This document shows positions 43,479 through 56,040 of a DNA stretch of 64,000 bases, piece by piece (positions within the stretch are counted from its first letter, which is position 1; each line of letters starts with the position of its first letter). The DNA comes from Pseudomonas sp. ERMR1:02 (GTDB lineage: Bacteria; Pseudomonadota; Gammaproteobacteria; Pseudomonadales; Pseudomonadaceae). The notes beneath the pieces are model-generated. The model did no database searches, was not told the origin of the DNA, and was given only the letters and a program-made list of their open reading frames with translations. The position numbers and the translations under genes are program-made. Location of the stretch: contig NZ_NKJI01000001.1 in the NCBI RefSeq assembly GCF_002277815.1, positions 48,501 to 112,500 on the forward strand. Reading direction: 5' to 3'.

Positions 43479-44300
43479 TTATGCGGCGAGTTGTCGGCGA
43501 AGTTCGGCCAGCACCGGCGCCGTGTCCGGGCGCACACCCCGCCACAGGAAGAACGCCTCCGCCGCCTGTTCGGCGAGCATCCCTAAACCGTCCATTGCCA
43601 CCGCCGCGCCGTGTTCGCTGGCCCAACGGCAGAACGAGGTCGGCTCCTTGCCGTACATCATGTCGTAGCACACCGTTTTGCCCGGCTCGATCAGGCTGGC
43701 GGCAATCGGCGGCACTTCACCAGAAAGGCTCGCAGACGTCGCGTTGATGATCAGGTCCACCGATTCCTGCAACCAGTCGTATCCGCTGGCCGATACCGGT
43801 CCCAGATCGCAGAACAGTTCAGCCAGTAGTTCAGCCTTGTCCACCGTGCGGTTGGCGATGATCACCGACGCCGGCTGCTCGGCCAGTAAAGGCTCCAGCG
43901 CACCGCGCACCGCACCGCCGGCACCGAGCAGTAAAATGCGCATGCCCTTGAGGCTGAACCCGGCGTTCACCGTCAGGTCCCGCACCAGACCTGCGCCGTC
44001 GGTGTTGTCACCCAACAGGCTGCCATCGTCCAGCTTGCTCAAGGTGTTCACTGCACCGGCTCGCTGCGCACGCGCTGTCAGGCTGTCCGCCAGGCGGAAC
44101 GCTTCCTCCTTGAACGGCACCGTCACATTCGCGCCGCGTCCCTCAAGGAAAAAAGCCCGGGCAAAGTCGGAAAAATTATCGAGCGGCGCCAGCGAAGTGC
44201 TGTAGTCCAGTGGCTGAGCGGTCTGCTCAGCGAATAGACGATGAATCAGTGGCGACTTGCTGTGGCCAATCGGATTACCGAAAACGACATAGCGGTCCAT
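43479..44300 (-). CDS. aroE: Shikimate dehydrogenase AroE
   Basis: 273 residues. Shikimate-binding motif [13 protein letters not shown], catalytic Lys in [11 protein letters not shown], and NADP site [12 protein letters not shown] with NRT shortly after. It reduces 3-dehydroshikimate to shikimate with NADPH. Two in-frame ATGs lie two codons apart (44306 and 44300); the second has better spacing from GAGGA. Follows hemF on the same strand with 13 bp between. Confidence 0.94.
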   Translation of the reverse strand: MDRYVVFGNPIGHSKSPLIHRLFAEQTAQPLDYSTSLAPLDNFSDFARAFFLEGRGANVTVPFKEEAFRLADSLTARAQRAGAVNTLSKLDDGSLLGDNTDGAGLVRDLTVNAGFSLKGMRILLLGAGGAVRGALEPLLAEQPASVIIANRTVDKAELLAELFCDLGPVSASGYDWLQESVDLIINATSASLSGEVPPIAASLIEPGKTVCYDMMYGKEPTSFCRWASEHGAAVAMDGLGMLAEQAAEAFFLWRGVRPDTAPVLAELRRQLAA

Positions 44301-44313
44301 CAACATTCCTCGT

Positions 44314-45252
<939 letters not shown>

Positions 45253-45391
45253 CTACGCGGCGCTCCATCGGAGCGGGGTCTGCGCAAATGGGCGCGTAGC
45301 ATACCACCGCCGATGCGCTGATCGCAGTTGACGAAGATCAAGCTTATGAGTCCGATAGGACGCTTGGTAAAACAGTCTCAGGAGAGAGAAG

Positions 45392-46368
45392 ATGGCAAAG
45401 CGTATTCAGTTCCGCGCCCATGGCGGCCCCGAAGTGCTCGAGTATGTGGATTACCAACCCGCCGAGCCCGGCCCGCAGCAGGTCCGTGTGAGCAACAAGG
45501 CCATCGGCCTGAACTTCATCGACACCTATTACCGTAGTGGTCTCTATCCAGCACCGTCCCTGCCTTCGGGTGTAGGGTCCGAAGGCGCGGGCGTGGTCGA
45601 GGCGATCGGCAGCGAAGTCACCCGGTTCAAGGTCGGTGACCGCGTGGCTTACGGCAGCGGCCCGTTGGGCGCCTACAGTGACGTTCACGTCTTGCCAGAG
45701 GCCAATCTGGTCAAGCTTCCGGACGCCATCAGCTTCGAACAGGCTGCCGGGGTCATGCTCAAAGGCCTGACCGTGCAGTACCTGCTGCGTCAGACCTATG
45801 AACTCAAGGGTGGCGAAACGATCCTGTTCCACGCCGCTGCCGGCGGTGTGGGCTCACTTGCCTGCCAGTGGGCCAAGGCACTGGGCGTAAAGTTGATCGG
45901 TACAGTCAGCTCAGCGGAAAAAGCGGCACTGGCCAAGGCCAATGGCGCCTGGGCGACAATCGACTACAGCCATGAAAACGTCGCACAACGCGTACTGGAA
46001 TTGACTGACGGCAAAAAAGTCTCGGTGGTGTACGACGGTGTCGGCAAGGACACCTGGCTGACTTCACTCGACAGTGTGGCGCCACGGGGGCTGGTAGTGA
46101 GCTTTGGTAATGCGTCTGGCGCGGTGGATGGTGTGAATCTGGGATTTTGGCGGGGAAAGGTTCGCTGTACGTGACTCGGCCGACCCTGGGGACCTACGCC
46201 AACAACGCGGAAAACTTGCAGCGTATGGCCGATGAGCTGTTCGAGATGATCATCAGCGGCAAGCTGAAGGTGGATATCAGCCAGCGTTATCCACTGGCGG
46301 ATGCGGCGAAGGCGCAGACCGAGTTGTCGGCGCGGCGTACGACCGGTTCGGTAGTGCTGTTACCTTGA
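45392..46368 (+). pseudogene. qor: NADPH:quinone oxidoreductase (Qor); single-base frameshift
   Basis: 325 codons when joined. Zinc-free MDR fold: IGLNFIDTYYRSGLYP, GVGSEGAGVVEAIG, cofactor loop AAAGGVGSLACQWAKALG and the SAEKAALAKANGA NADP region. The frame breaks at 46141-46143: three G follow AATCT where four would keep the frame (NLGILAGKGSLYVTRP), after which 46147-46368 continues to the normal end LLP. Start ATG 45392 with GGAGAGAG upstream. Probably a sequence error. It reduces quinones with NADPH. Confidence 0.9.
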
Positions 46369-46370
46369 GG

Positions 46371-46467
46371 GCCTCTTCGCGGGCAAGCCTCGCTCCTACG
46401 CTACCGCGCCCGACACATAATCGGGGAACGGCCGAAATTCTGTAGGAGCGAGGCTTGCCCGCGAAGA
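46371..46467. repeat. REP doublet (REPIN), GGCTTGCCCGCGAAG type
   Basis: Inverted arms, about 40-bp spacer, between convergent qor and tsaC. Confidence 0.85.
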
Positions 46468-46481
46468 ACGATGACGCGGTC

Positions 46482-47039
46482 TCAACCGGGGCGCACAACT
46501 TGCCCGGTTGCCAGATCGCGAATCACACTCGGGTTCTTGCGCCCGCCGAGATTCCCGCCCAGCACCAGATCAATCTGTCCACGGAAATACTGCTCGACAC
46601 GAATTCGCGTACGCGCCGCCGGCCGGCCCTGCGGGTTGGCGGACGTCGACACCAATGGCCCAACGAGGGCGCACAAATCCCGCACCTGCGGGTGATCGCT
46701 GACCCGCAGGGCCACCGTTTCATGCACACCGGTAATCCACTGCGGCAACAAATTTTGATGCGGAACCAGCCAGGTGTTCGGCCCCGGCCAAGTGCTGGCC
46801 ATGCGGTCCATCCACAGCTCGGGGAAGTCTTCGAACAGGAAGTCGAACTGACGAATGTTATCTGCGACCAGAATCAGGCCCTTATCCACCGCCCGGCCCT
46901 TGATCAGCAGCAAACGCTCCACTGCCTCTTCGTCCCACGGGTCGCAACCCAGACCCCAGACGGCTTCGGTTGGGTAGGCAATCACCGCCCCTGCGCGAAC
47001 GGCTCGTGCGGCTTGTTGCACACGCCAACTGTTGACCAT
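46482..47039 (-). CDS. tsaC: Threonylcarbamoyl-AMP synthase TsaC
   Basis: 185 residues, the short YrdC/TsaC form. [36 protein letters not shown] and [11 protein letters not shown] are diagnostic. It makes threonylcarbamoyl-AMP for the t6A modification of tRNAs reading ANN codons. Follows dprA on the same strand after about 55 bp. Confidence 0.94.
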   Translation of the reverse strand: MVNSWRVQQAARAVRAGAVIAYPTEAVWGLGCDPWDEEAVERLLLIKGRAVDKGLILVADNIRQFDFLFEDFPELWMDRMASTWPGPNTWLVPHQNLLPQWITGVHETVALRVSDHPQVRDLCALVGPLVSTSANPQGRPAARTRIRVEQYFRGQIDLVLGGNLGGRKNPSVIRDLATGQVVRPG

Positions 47040-47093
47040 GAAAAACGCTCCAGATTAAGGCTCTGTGCAGTTTACCGATCTTCCTTGTAAAAC

Positions 47094-48196
47094 CTAGCTC
47101 ACCCGCGCAAACCAACGCCCGTTTTCGCAGACCGCGCGGCCCTCCATTTCCAGTTCAGTCAACGCCACCAGCACTTTGGGCAGGGCCCAGCCACTGGCGT
47201 CGGCCAGCGCTTCACTGGTGTGGGGCGCGGCGTGGAGCAACTTCAGCAAGGGGTGGATCGCTTTCGCCGGCGCCGCTATGGATAACGGCAGTTGTTGCCA
47301 GCCACGCAAGGCTTCAAGGATATGCTCGACGGTTTCCACCAGCACCGCGCCGTCGCGGATCAACTGGTGACAACCCCTGGCGCCGGGGTGATGTATGGAG
47401 CCCGGAATCGCATACACCTCGCGGCCCTGCTCCGCCGCCAGCCTCGCGGTGATCAATGAACCGCTGGCAACACTGGCCTCGACCACCAGTACGCCCAAAG
47501 ACAAACCGCTGATGATTCGATTACGCCGTGGAAAGTTGCTGGCGGTGGGCCGGCGTCCAGCGGGAACTCGGAAAGTACCGCGCTGCCCGAAGCGATCATC
47601 GCGTCGGCCAGGCGCCGGTTGCGCTGTGGATAAAATTTTTCAAGGCCCGTGCCCAGCACCCCCACCGTCTGCCCGCCAACGTCCAGCGCCGCTTGATGCG
47701 CGACGGCATCGATGCCCAGGGCCAATCCACTGGTAATGACAAAACCGCCGCTGGCCAAGCTGCGGGAAAACGCGGCGGCGGTGTCCATGCCCGGTCTGGA
47801 AGCACGACGACTGCCAACCATCGCCAGCTGCGGTTTTTCCAGAATGCCAGGGTTGCCCGCCACAAATAACAGCGGCGGGGCATCGCTGATTTCCGCCAGC
47901 AGCGCCGGGTAGTCAGGCTGGTCCCACATCAATAAATGCTGGGCCGGACGCTCCAGCCAGGCCAGTGCATGGCTCGCGCCATCGCGAACTTCAGTGCAAC
48001 GTCGAGCTTGCGCACAGGCCAAAGGCAAGCCCAGCGCACGCCAGGCACTGGCCGGCGCACTGATGGCTTTGGACGCTGAACCGAAGGCTTCCAGCAATTT
48101 CTTGAACCGCGCCGGGCCGAGCTCCGGCAAACGGTGAAGACGTAAACGAGCTTCCAGTTCCGCAGGGGAAACCGGTGTAACTGCAGGCTGTGACAT
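47094..48196 (-). pseudogene. dprA: DNA processing protein DprA; single-base frameshift
   Basis: About 367 codons when joined: N-terminal SAM-like region, Rossmann DprA domain (AMVGSRRASRPG, ITSGLALGIDAVAHQAAL, GVLGTGLEKFYPQRNRRL), then, in the second frame, SLGVLVVEASVASGSLITARLA and a C-terminal winged-helix domain. The frame breaks at 47536-47537: the minus strand reads GCAACTTTCC where GCAAACTTTCC would give PANFPRRNRIISGLSLG and restore the frame. DprA loads RecA on incoming single-stranded DNA in transformation. Probably a sequence error, though dprA can decay in non-competent strains. Confidence 0.88.
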
Positions 48197-48277
48197 GGAT
48201 CATCCTTGATCGTTATAAGCACCCGTCCAAGCGGGAATAAGCTGTGGATAACTCTGTTGGTAACTTGTGAAGCAGGC

Positions 48278-49303
48278 TTACGGATTTCGCACCTTGTCCA
48301 TCACCGCCAGCGAGCGCGATGCGTTAAGCACCAGTCCGTAACTAAGCTTGTCGTAGGTGCGGAAAACCATCAGAAGACCGGCGCGCTCATCGGGGATTTT
48401 CAAAGGTTGGCCGGTGATACGGTCACGTACGGTTTCGCCGGTCTTCATCACCACCAACACATTGCCTTCCGCCAAGCCATCGCGCTGGCCCTTGTTCAGC
48501 GTGACTACGTCCAGTGCGCCGATCTGGGTCACCCCGCGCGGCACATCGATGATCAGGCCATTGATATCGGTGCTGGGTGCGCTGGGCATGAACGTCGAAT
48601 TGATCGAGCGTTCCTCACCGCTGAACAAGCGGTCGCCGAGGCGCACTTCCTGGGTCGTGCGCTGCAACGCCAGTGTGGCGACGTCGCCTTGGGTGGCAAC
48701 GATCTCGCCACCACCGATGTCATCGCCGTTGATCCCCAGGAACTCCTGAGTCTGCGGGTCGGTGTAGACCTTGCCCTGACGGAAGATGCCGTACACCGGT
48801 TGCGCCGGGTCGAAGTGGCCGCGGGCGAAGATACGGTCACCTGTGCCGCTGAGCACGCGCTCGGCATCACCGGCGACGATGTACGGCGCCTTGTCGAAAT
48901 CCTCGACCTTGTCGACGATGCGGTTGCTCAGCAAAAAGCTGTTGATCGATTTCAGTGGAATGCTCGGAATCGCATCAGCCACCGGGCTGCTGCGTACCCG
49001 CGGCGAGAGTTTGATGGTGCCCCGGGAGGCGCCGCGATTGAGTGTCAGACGTGGCTGACCATTGACGTAGACCAGCGAAAGCGAATCGCCGGGGTAAATG
49101 AGATTGGGGTTTTCGATTTGTGGATTGGCTTGCCACAGTTGCGGCCACTGCCAGGGTTCACGAAGGAATTTTCCGGAGATGTCCCAAAGTGTATCCCCCG
49201 ATACCACCGTGTATTGCTGTGGAAAACCTTCCCTGAGTTGCACTTGCCCGTGCGCCCAACCGGCAGAGACCAGAAGGAGCAAGGCGAGTAGTGATTTCCT
49301 CAT
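48278..49303 (-). CDS. LysM-domain secreted protein
   Basis: 341 residues: signal peptide of about 19 (GWAHG), then a LysM domain at about 30-78 ([29 protein letters not shown]) that binds peptidoglycan, and a 250-residue C-terminal region with no named enzyme motif. Next to def and dprA in Pseudomonas (PA0020 by memory). Likely periplasmic. Start at ATG 49303 where the signal peptide begins. Divergent from def. Confidence 0.86.
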   Translation of the reverse strand: MRKSLLALLLLVSAGWAHGQVQLREGFPQQYTVVSGDTLWDISGKFLREPWQWPQLWQANPQIENPNLIYPGDSLSLVYVNGQPRLTLNRGASRGTIKLSPRVRSSPVADAIPSIPLKSINSFLLSNRIVDKVEDFDKAPYIVAGDAERVLSGTGDRIFARGHFDPAQPVYGIFRQGKVYTDPQTQEFLGINGDDIGGGEIVATQGDVATLALQRTTQEVRLGDRLFSGEERSINSTFMPSAPSTDINGLIIDVPRGVTQIGALDVVTLNKGQRDGLAEGNVLVVMKTGETVRDRITGQPLKIPDERAGLLMVFRTYDKLSYGLVLNASRSLAVMDKVRNP

Positions 49304-49474
49304 GCGGTGAATCCCTTTATTATGTACGTTCGCGTGAAACGCCAGAGCCATCAATGGCTCGCTCCCGGCTTGCTTATGAAAAGAAGGGAGCTACGTTTTA
49401 CAACGGTAGCCTGCATCTTCGGACTCGCCAGGCCACCGACCCGACCTTACTTCACACGTGCAGTCATCAAGCTT

Positions 49475-49981
49475 ATGGCCATTTTGAACATCCTCGAATT
49501 CCCTGACCCGCGCCTGCGCACTATCGCCAAACCGGTGGCCGTAGTGGACGACGAAGTGCGTCAGTTGGTCGATGACATGTTTGAAACAATGTATGAAGCA
49601 CCGGGCATCGGCCTCGCCGCGACCCAGGTCAACGTGCACAAACGTATCGTCGTGATGGACCTTTCCGAAGACCGCACCGAGCCGCGAGTGTTCATCAACC
49701 CCGAGCTCGAGCTCCTGACCGACGATATGGGCCAGTATCAGGAAGGTTGCCTTTCGGTGCCGGGCTTCTACGAAAACGTCGATCGCCCGCTAAGGGTCAA
49801 GGTCAAGGCGCTGGACCGCGACGGCCAGCCTTACGAACTGCTCGCCGAAGAGTTGCTCGCGGTTTGCATCCAGCATGAATGCGACCACCTCAACGGCAAA
49901 TTGTTCGTCGATTACCTGTCCACGCTTAAACGCGACCGCATCAAGAAGAAACTGGAAAAGCTTCATCGCCAGAACGCCTGA
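49475..49981 (+). CDS. def: Peptide deformylase
   Basis: 168 residues. All three active-site motifs: GIGLAATQV (45-52), EGCLS with metal ligand C92, and QHECDHLNG with H134, E135 and H138. Removes the formyl group from new polypeptides. Start at ATG 49475 ([10 protein letters not shown]). An intrinsic terminator-like hairpin separates it from fmt. Confidence 0.96.
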   Translation: MAILNILEFPDPRLRTIAKPVAVVDDEVRQLVDDMFETMYEAPGIGLAATQVNVHKRIVVMDLSEDRTEPRVFINPELELLTDDMGQYQEGCLSVPGFYENVDRPLRVKVKALDRDGQPYELLAEELLAVCIQHECDHLNGKLFVDYLSTLKRDRIKKKLEKLHRQNA

Positions 49982-49992
49982 TGCCCATCTTC

Positions 49993-50018
49993 AAAGGCTT
50001 GCCGCGGCAAGCCTTTTT
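49993..50018 (+). terminator. Hairpin between def and fmt
   Basis: AAAGGCTTGCC and GGCAAGCCTTT around GC, a perfect dyad followed by T residues. It may terminate or attenuate between two genes with linked function. Confidence 0.8.
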
Positions 50019-50051
50019 CTTTTCAAGAAGCTTTGCAATAGAGAGCCACCC

Positions 50052-51011
50052 ATGACCGAGCCACTGCGCATTGTCTTTGCCGGCACCCCGGAATTCGCCG
50101 CCGAACACCTTAAGGCCCTGCTCGATAGCCCTTACGAGATCGTCGCGGTTTACACCCAACCGGACCGCCCGGCAGGTCGCGGGCAAAAACTGATGCCGAG
50201 CCCGGTCAAGCAGTTGGCGCAGGAGCACAACATCCCGGTGCTGCAACCGCCGACGCTGCGCAATGAAGATGCTCAGGCCGAACTGGCCGCGCTGAAACCG
50301 GACTTGATGGTGGTGGTCGCCTACGGCCTGATCCTGCCGCAAGTTGTACTGGATATTCCGCGCCTGGGTTGCATCAACAGCCACGCTTCCCTGCTGCCTC
50401 GCTGGCGCGGCGCGGCGCCCATCCAGCGTGCCGTCGAAGCAGGTGACGGTGAAAGTGGCGTGACCGTGATGCGTATGGAAGCAGGCCTCGACACCGGGCC
50501 AATGCTGCTCAAAGTCACTACGCCGATCAGCGCCGAAGACACCGGCGGCAGCCTCCACGACCGTCTGGCGCAAATGGGTCCGCCAGCGGTGGTGCAAGCG
50601 ATTGCCGGCCTCGCCGCCGGAACGCTGGAGGGTGAAGTGCAGGACGACAGCCTCGCCACCTACGCGCACAAATTGAACAAGGACGAAGCACGCATCGACT
50701 GGACTCGCCCTGCGGTTGAACTTGAGCGTTTGGTACGTGCCTTCAACCCGTGGCCGATTACCCACAGCACGCTGAACGGCGAAGCCCTTAAAGTCCTGGC
50801 CGCGAATATGGCTGAAGGGAACGGCGCACCGGGGGAAATCCTCGGCGCCAGCAAGGACGGTCTGATCGTCGCTTGCGGTGAGCAGGCGCTGTGTCTGACC
50901 CGTCTGCAATTGCCCGGCGGCAAGGCGCTGAACTTCAGCGACTTGTTCAACAGCCGTCGTGAGAAATTCGCCACCGGTACCGTTCTGGCTCAAACGGCGG
51001 ACGTTCAATGA
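50052..51011 (+). CDS. fmt: Methionyl-tRNA formyltransferase
   Basis: 319 residues. [15 protein letters not shown] at the N-terminus, formyl-folate site and catalytic region [20 protein letters not shown] (Asn, His) with Asp in EAGLDTGPM, and an OB-like C-terminal domain. Formylates Met-tRNA for translation start. AGAGAG lies upstream of the ATG. Its stop overlaps the rsmB start by 4 bp (ATGA). Confidence 0.96.
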   Translation: MTEPLRIVFAGTPEFAAEHLKALLDSPYEIVAVYTQPDRPAGRGQKLMPSPVKQLAQEHNIPVLQPPTLRNEDAQAELAALKPDLMVVVAYGLILPQVVLDIPRLGCINSHASLLPRWRGAAPIQRAVEAGDGESGVTVMRMEAGLDTGPMLLKVTTPISAEDTGGSLHDRLAQMGPPAVVQAIAGLAAGTLEGEVQDDSLATYAHKLNKDEARIDWTRPAVELERLVRAFNPWPITHSTLNGEALKVLAANMAEGNGAPGEILGASKDGLIVACGEQALCLTRLQLPGGKALNFSDLFNSRREKFATGTVLAQTADVQ

Positions 51012-52318
51012 ATCCACGTCTGGCTGCCGCCAAGGCACTGGCTGCTGTTCTTAACGGAAAAGCCTCACTCAACAGTTCATTGCCGACACAACTGGACAAG
51101 GTCGAGGACCGCGACCGCGGTTTCACCCAGGACCTGGCGTTCGGCACCGCGCGCTGGCAGCCCCGCTTGTCGGCGCTGGCGGCCAAGCTGCTGCAAAAAC
51201 CGTTCAAGGCTGCCGACGCCGATGTCGAAGCGTTGCTGCTGGTCGGCCTCTACCAATTGCTCTACACCCGCGTCCCGCCTCACGCCGCCATCGGCGAAAC
51301 CGTAGGTTGCGCCGACAAGCTGAAAAAGCCTTGGGCCAAAGCCCTGCTCAACGCCGTGTTGCGCCGCGCCCAACGGGAAAGCGAAGCGCTGCTGGCCGAA
51401 CTGGAACATGACCCGGTAGTACGTACCGCGCACCCACGCTGGCTGCAAAAATCCCTGAAAGCCTTCTGGCCCGAGCAATGGGAAGCCATTTGCACAGCCA
51501 ACAACGCACACCCGCCGATGATTCTGCGGGTCAACCGCCGCCATCACACCCGTGACGCGTACCTCGGCTTGCTAAGCGAAGCCGGCATCGCCGCCAAGCC
51601 GTGCGTTTATAGCCGCGATGGCATCATTCTCGATGCAGCCGCCGACGTGCGCAGCCTGCCGGGTTTCGCCGAAGGCTGGATCAGCGTGCAGGATGAGGCT
51701 GCACAATTGGCAGCCGATCTGCTCGACCTGGCGCCAGGCCAGCGCGTGCTGGACGCCTGCTGCGCACCAGGTGGCAAAACTTGCCATATCCTCGAAGCCG
51801 AATCGGCACTGGCCGGCGTGGTGGCGGTGGACCTGGAAGCCAAGCGTCTGGTAAGGGTGCGGGAAAATCTCGAACGCCTGGGCCTGAGCGCCGAATTGAT
51901 CGCCGCCGACGGTCGCGACACTCAAGCCTGGTGGGACGGCAAGCCATTCCAGCGCATCCTGCTGGACGCGCCGTGCTCGGCCACTGGCGTGATTCGTCGT
52001 CACCCGGACATCAAACTCACCCGCCAACCCGATGACATTGCTGCGCTGGCAGCGCTGCAAGGCGAGCTGCTTGACGCCATGTGGAAAGCCCTGGAGGTCG
52101 GCGGCATCCTGCTCTACGCCACGTGCTCCACATTGCCGACCGAGAACACTGAAGTCATCGAAGCGTTCCTCGCCCGCACGCCAGGCGCCCGTGAGCTGGA
52201 CCTCGCTACCACGGCCGGCATCAAGCAGCCCCATGGTCGCCAATTGCTGGCCCAGGAAGGCGGCCATGACGGGTTCTATTACGCCAAGCTGATCAAGATC
52301 GCCGCCGCGCGCGGTTAA
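51008..52318 (+). CDS. rsmB: 16S rRNA m5C967 methyltransferase RsmB
   Basis: 436 residues: N-terminal NusB-like domain (1-140), then SAM methyltransferase with [32 protein letters not shown] and [10 protein letters not shown], i.e. both cysteines of the m5C mechanism. Also called sun or fmu. Part of the conserved fmt-rsmB-trkA run. Confidence 0.95.
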   Translation: MNPRLAAAKALAAVLNGKASLNSSLPTQLDKVEDRDRGFTQDLAFGTARWQPRLSALAAKLLQKPFKAADADVEALLLVGLYQLLYTRVPPHAAIGETVGCADKLKKPWAKALLNAVLRRAQRESEALLAELEHDPVVRTAHPRWLQKSLKAFWPEQWEAICTANNAHPPMILRVNRRHHTRDAYLGLLSEAGIAAKPCVYSRDGIILDAAADVRSLPGFAEGWISVQDEAAQLAADLLDLAPGQRVLDACCAPGGKTCHILEAESALAGVVAVDLEAKRLVRVRENLERLGLSAELIAADGRDTQAWWDGKPFQRILLDAPCSATGVIRRHPDIKLTRQPDDIAALAALQGELLDAMWKALEVGGILLYATCSTLPTENTEVIEAFLARTPGARELDLATTAGIKQPHGRQLLAQEGGHDGFYYAKLIKIAAARG

Positions 52319-52340
52319 ACGGATTCAATGGAGTGACCGG

Positions 52341-53714
52341 ATGAAAATCATCATCCTTGGTGCAGGGCAGGTGGGTGGTTCGCTGGCGGAACACTTGGCC
52401 AGTGAGGCCAACGACATCACGGTGGTCGACACCGACGGCGAACGTCTGCGCGACCTCGGTGACCGCCTGGACATCCGTACGGTACAGGGTCGCGGCTCGC
52501 TGCCGTCCATTCTGCGCCAGGCCGGCGCGGACGACGCTGACATGCTGGTTGCCGTGACCAACAGCGACGAAACCAACATGGTGGCCTGTCAGGTCGCCCA
52601 CACGCTGTTCCACACACCGACAAAAATCGCTCGCGTCCGGGAAGCCGCGTACCTGACCCGCGCCGAACTGTTCGATAACGACGCCATCCCGGTGGACGTG
52701 CTGATCAGCCCGGAGCAGGTGGTCACCAACTACATCAAGCGCCTGATCCAGCATCCGGGCGCCTTGCAGGTGATCGACTTCGCCGAAGGCAAGGCGCAAC
52801 TCGTTGCAGTGCGGGCTTACTACGGCGGGCCGCTGATCGGCCAGCAACTGCGGCAGTTGCGCGAGCATATGCCAAACGTCGAAACCCGCGTCGCGGCGAT
52901 TTTCCGTCGGGACCGGCCGATTCTGCCTCAGGGCGATACGGTGATCGAGGCCGACGACGAGGTGTTTTTCATCGCAGCCAAGGCGAATATTCGTGCGGTC
53001 ATGAGTGAAATGCGCCGTCTCGACGAGACTTACAAGCGCATTGTCATCGCCGGTGGCGGCCAGATCGGTGAACGTCTGGCCGAGGCCATCGAAAGCCGTT
53101 ACCAGGTCAAGATCATCGAGATGAACCCGGCACGCTGCCGTCATCTCTCGGATCACCTCGATAGCACTGTCGTGCTGCAAGGCAGTGCCTCGGACCGCGA
53201 TCTGCTGTTGGAAGAGAACATCGCCGACGCGGATATCTTCCTGGCCCTGACCAACGACGACGAGGCCAACATCATGTCGTCGCTGCTGGCCAAGCGCCTG
53301 GGTGCGAAGAAGGTGATGACCATCATCAACAACCCGGCCTACGTCGACCTGATCCAAGGCGGCGACATCGACATCGCGATCAGCCCGCAACTGGCAACCA
53401 TCGGTACCTTGCTGGCCCACGTTCGGCGCGGCGATATCGTCAGCGTGCACTCACTGCGCCGGGGCGCGGCGGAAGCCATCGAGGCCATTGCTCACGGCGA
53501 TGCGAAATCGAGCAAGGTAATTGGCAAAGCCATCGAGAACATCGGCCTGCCGCCGGGCACCACCATCGGCGCGATCATTCGTGACGAAGAAGTGATCATC
53601 GCCCACGACGACACGGTGATCCAGACCGGGGACCATGTGATTCTGTTCCTCGTGGATAAAAAGCATATTCGCGATGTGGAAAAGCTGTTCCATGTGGGGT
53701 TGAGCTTTTTCTGA
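52341..53714 (+). CDS. trkA: Trk potassium uptake regulator TrkA
   Basis: 457 residues with two tandem RCK modules: NAD sites [15 protein letters not shown] (from residue 4) and [16 protein letters not shown] (about 234), each followed by a TrkA-C domain. Peripheral inner-membrane subunit that gates TrkH/TrkG by nucleotide binding. TrkH itself is not in the window. Confidence 0.95.
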   Translation: MKIIILGAGQVGGSLAEHLASEANDITVVDTDGERLRDLGDRLDIRTVQGRGSLPSILRQAGADDADMLVAVTNSDETNMVACQVAHTLFHTPTKIARVREAAYLTRAELFDNDAIPVDVLISPEQVVTNYIKRLIQHPGALQVIDFAEGKAQLVAVRAYYGGPLIGQQLRQLREHMPNVETRVAAIFRRDRPILPQGDTVIEADDEVFFIAAKANIRAVMSEMRRLDETYKRIVIAGGGQIGERLAEAIESRYQVKIIEMNPARCRHLSDHLDSTVVLQGSASDRDLLLEENIADADIFLALTNDDEANIMSSLLAKRLGAKKVMTIINNPAYVDLIQGGDIDIAISPQLATIGTLLAHVRRGDIVSVHSLRRGAAEAIEAIAHGDAKSSKVIGKAIENIGLPPGTTIGAIIRDEEVIIAHDDTVIQTGDHVILFLVDKKHIRDVEKLFHVGLSFF

Positions 53715-53722
53715 TCCGAGGG

Positions 53723-53812
53723 CCCCTTCGCGGGCAAGCCTCGCTCCTACAGGATTAGCGCCATTTCTGGATTGGCGCAGGCCCCTGTAGGAGCGAGGCT
53801 TGCCCGCGAAGG
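53723..53812. repeat. REP doublet (REPIN), GGCTTGCCCGCGAAG type
   Basis: Inverted arms with spacer GGATTAGCGCCATTTCTGG and its near-complement around it; follows trkA. Confidence 0.86.
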
Positions 53813-53848
53813 CGATTTCGAACCTCCTACATAATGAAAGGCGTCCCA

Positions 53849-54163
53849 ATGATCGAATCCCTGGAAAAAATGCTCGCCAAGGGTGTGGATAACTCATTGC
53901 TGCGCTTCGGCCTCGGCAAGGGCTATCTGGATCTTGGGGAAAACGCCAAGGCTGCGGAGCATTTTCAGCGCTGCGTCGAAATTGATCCGAAGTATTCGGC
54001 TGCCTGGAAACTACTGGGCAAGGCCCATCTGGCGCTGGCGGACTTTGCAGCAGCGCGCCAGGCTTGGGAGAGTGGACTGCAAGCCGCCCGAAACCACGGC
54101 GACAAGCAGGCCGAGAAGGAAATGACGGTGTTTCTGAAGAAGCTCGAACGCCAGGCGCACTGA
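53849..54163 (+). CDS. Small TPR-repeat protein
   Basis: 104 residues. About two TPR units (LLRFGLGKGYLDLGENAKAAEHF, YSAAWKLLGKAHLALADFAAARQAW), no signal peptide. Presumably a protein-interaction adaptor in the cytoplasm; partner unknown. ATG 53849 (MIESLEKML) was preferred to the ATG at 53834. Matches PA0015 in position, by memory. Its stop directly abuts that of the convergent PilZ gene. Confidence 0.82.
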   Translation: MIESLEKMLAKGVDNSLLRFGLGKGYLDLGENAKAAEHFQRCVEIDPKYSAAWKLLGKAHLALADFAAARQAWESGLQAARNHGDKQAEKEMTVFLKKLERQAH

Positions 54164-54403
54164 TCAGAGATAACGCAAGCCGCTGCCTTCGGCGTCCACC
54201 TGCACCACTTCCATACGTACCCGCGGCGCACCTGTGGGTAAGTCCTGCACCTGCCCGTAAACCACCGCGCCTCTGGGCAATGTCGACAATGCCGGATGCT
54301 TGACGTAGACACCCGTGGTCGACAGATTGCGTGTCTGGCCCAGGCATTCGCCAAAGCTTTCATGACTGATCTTGATGCGAAACGATTTGCGATGTTCGGA
54401 CAT
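54164..54403 (-). CDS. Single-domain PilZ protein (c-di-GMP receptor)
   Basis: 79 residues, just one PilZ domain. The binding motifs are present: RKSFR (RxxxR-like, residues 5-9) and NLSTTG (D/NxSxxG). Should bind c-di-GMP and act on a partner. Start at ATG 54403 (MSEHRKSF). With the diguanylate cyclase, the CSS-EAL protein and this receptor the window holds all three steps of c-di-GMP signalling, though not in one operon. Confidence 0.88.
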   Translation of the reverse strand: MSEHRKSFRIKISHESFGECLGQTRNLSTTGVYVKHPALSTLPRGAVVYGQVQDLPTGAPRVRMEVVQVDAEGSGLRYL

Positions 54404-54473
54404 TCTGCGCCCTTGCATTAACGGTTGTGGATAACCCGGAACCCCAGGTTATCCACAGATCATGCCAACCGAC

Positions 54474-55361
54474 TTAGTACCAGCGTTCCTCACCCGGAGG
54501 ACGCTTTTTGAAGCGCTTCATGCTCCACATGTATTGGCTCGGATACGCCCGCACATAGCGCTCGACCACTTTGCTCATGGCCGCACAGGAAGTGGCGGTA
54601 TCGGTGCTGTACATGGCCTCGGGCGCGGCTTCCAGAATCACCTTGTAGCCCGAACCATCCGGGAGCCGCAGGGCGTGAAGGAACACGCCGACCGCTTTGC
54701 CGCCGGCGAGCATGTTCGGCACAAACTTGCTGGTCAGGGCCTGAGTGGCGAAGAACGGCACGAAAATCCCGGCGGATTCGGCCGGTTCCGGGTCAGCGGG
54801 AATGCCCACTGCACCACCTTTGCGCACTTCCTTGATGACGCTGAGGATACCTTCCTTGGTTGACGCCGCAACCTTGTTACCCAGTTGCACTCGCTGCTTT
54901 TGCAGCAATTCATCCACAGCCTTCAATTTCGGAGGACGGTAGAAAATGATCGGTTTGCACTGGCTGCAATAGAAGTGGTTGAGCACTTCCCAGTTGCCCA
55001 GATGGCTGGTGATGCCAACGACGCCTTTGCCAGAGGCGAGGGCGTCCTTCAATACGTCGAGTCCTTCGACTTCGCGCACCAGGTCGATGGAACGCTGGGC
55101 CGGCCAGATCCAGGCGCAGGCGCTTTCGGTCAAGGACTTACCGATGTCTTTCAGGCTTTGGCCAACCAGACGCTCGCGTTCGGCGGGGTCCATATCCGGA
55201 AAGCATTTGGAGAGGTTGATGCGCACTACGTCGCGGGAACGGTTGGGGGTTTTCCACATCACCCAGCCAATCGCCGAGCCGACTGCCTGTACTGCCCGCC
55301 ACGGGAGCAGCGCAAACAACCGCAGAGCGCCTACCAGCAAGGCGCCTTTAAACTTATCCAC
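54474..55361 (-). CDS. Lipid A late acyltransferase (LpxL/HtrB family)
   Basis: 295 residues: N-terminal membrane anchor and the LPLAT motif HLGNWE (H-x4-E) at about 120-125, followed by YRPPK and IPADPEPAESAG. Adds a secondary acyl chain to lipid A at the inner membrane. P. aeruginosa homologue PA0011 (by memory) adds laurate or 2-hydroxylaurate. Which position it acylates here cannot be told. Confidence 0.9.
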   Translation of the reverse strand: MDKFKGALLVGALRLFALLPWRAVQAVGSAIGWVMWKTPNRSRDVVRINLSKCFPDMDPAERERLVGQSLKDIGKSLTESACAWIWPAQRSIDLVREVEGLDVLKDALASGKGVVGITSHLGNWEVLNHFYCSQCKPIIFYRPPKLKAVDELLQKQRVQLGNKVAASTKEGILSVIKEVRKGGAVGIPADPEPAESAGIFVPFFATQALTSKFVPNMLAGGKAVGVFLHALRLPDGSGYKVILEAAPEAMYSTDTATSCAAMSKVVERYVRAYPSQYMWSMKRFKKRPPGEERWY

Positions 55362-55401
55362 AGGTCACTCCTGATCTTGTGCTGTGCGCGAGGCGGCTAT
55401 T

Positions 55402-55959
55402 CTAACCGCCGTTCGCCAGCATCGCGTAGCGATCGCAATCGCGCGTGTGGTCCATGACCATGCCCGAAGCTTGCATCAGCGCATAGCAAATGGTCGGGCC
55501 AACGAAGGTGAAGCCGGCTTTTTTCAGGCCTTTGCTCATCTCCACCGCTTCGGGCGTGATGGCCGGCACTTCGGTGCGATCCTTGAAATGATTGATCTTG
55601 GGTATGCCATCGACAAACGACCAGAGAAACGCCACCGGATCCTCCAGCGCCAGCCAGGCCTGGGCATTGCGTCGGGCTGCATTTAACTTGAGACGATTGC
55701 GAATGATGCCCGGATCGAGCATCAATTCATCGATTTCCGCGTCGCTCATCTGTGCCACGCGTTGAACGTCGAAACCGAACATCACCTGGCGATAATGCTC
55801 GCGTTTGCGCAACACCGTGATCCAGGAAAGGCCGGCCTGGAACCCTTCGAGCAAAAGCAACTCGAACAAACCCTGCGCATCGCGTAGCGGCGTGCCCCAC
55901 TCCTGATCGTGATAAGCCATGTACAGCGGATCTTCGGAACACCAAAAGCAGCGTGGCAT
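55402..55959 (-). CDS. tag: 3-methyladenine DNA glycosylase I
   Basis: 185 residues, [22 protein letters not shown] start. Zinc-snap ligands C4 and H17 and C-terminal His/Cys (VMDHTRDC), with DNA-base pocket residues in EGFQAGLSW and [15 protein letters not shown]. Excises 3-methyladenine. The frame is open much further upstream over the glyQ region, but the family begins at this ATG. Divergent from glyQ. Confidence 0.94.
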   Translation of the reverse strand: MPRCFWCSEDPLYMAYHDQEWGTPLRDAQGLFELLLLEGFQAGLSWITVLRKREHYRQVMFGFDVQRVAQMSDAEIDELMLDPGIIRNRLKLNAARRNAQAWLALEDPVAFLWSFVDGIPKINHFKDRTEVPAITPEAVEMSKGLKKAGFTFVGPTICYALMQASGMVMDHTRDCDRYAMLANGG

Positions 55960-56040
55960 AAGGCTCCAGGGGGCGTGCGCAGTAACGAATCGGGTATACT
56001 CCCGCTCTTTAAATCGCAGCCCAAGAAACAGGTGAATTTC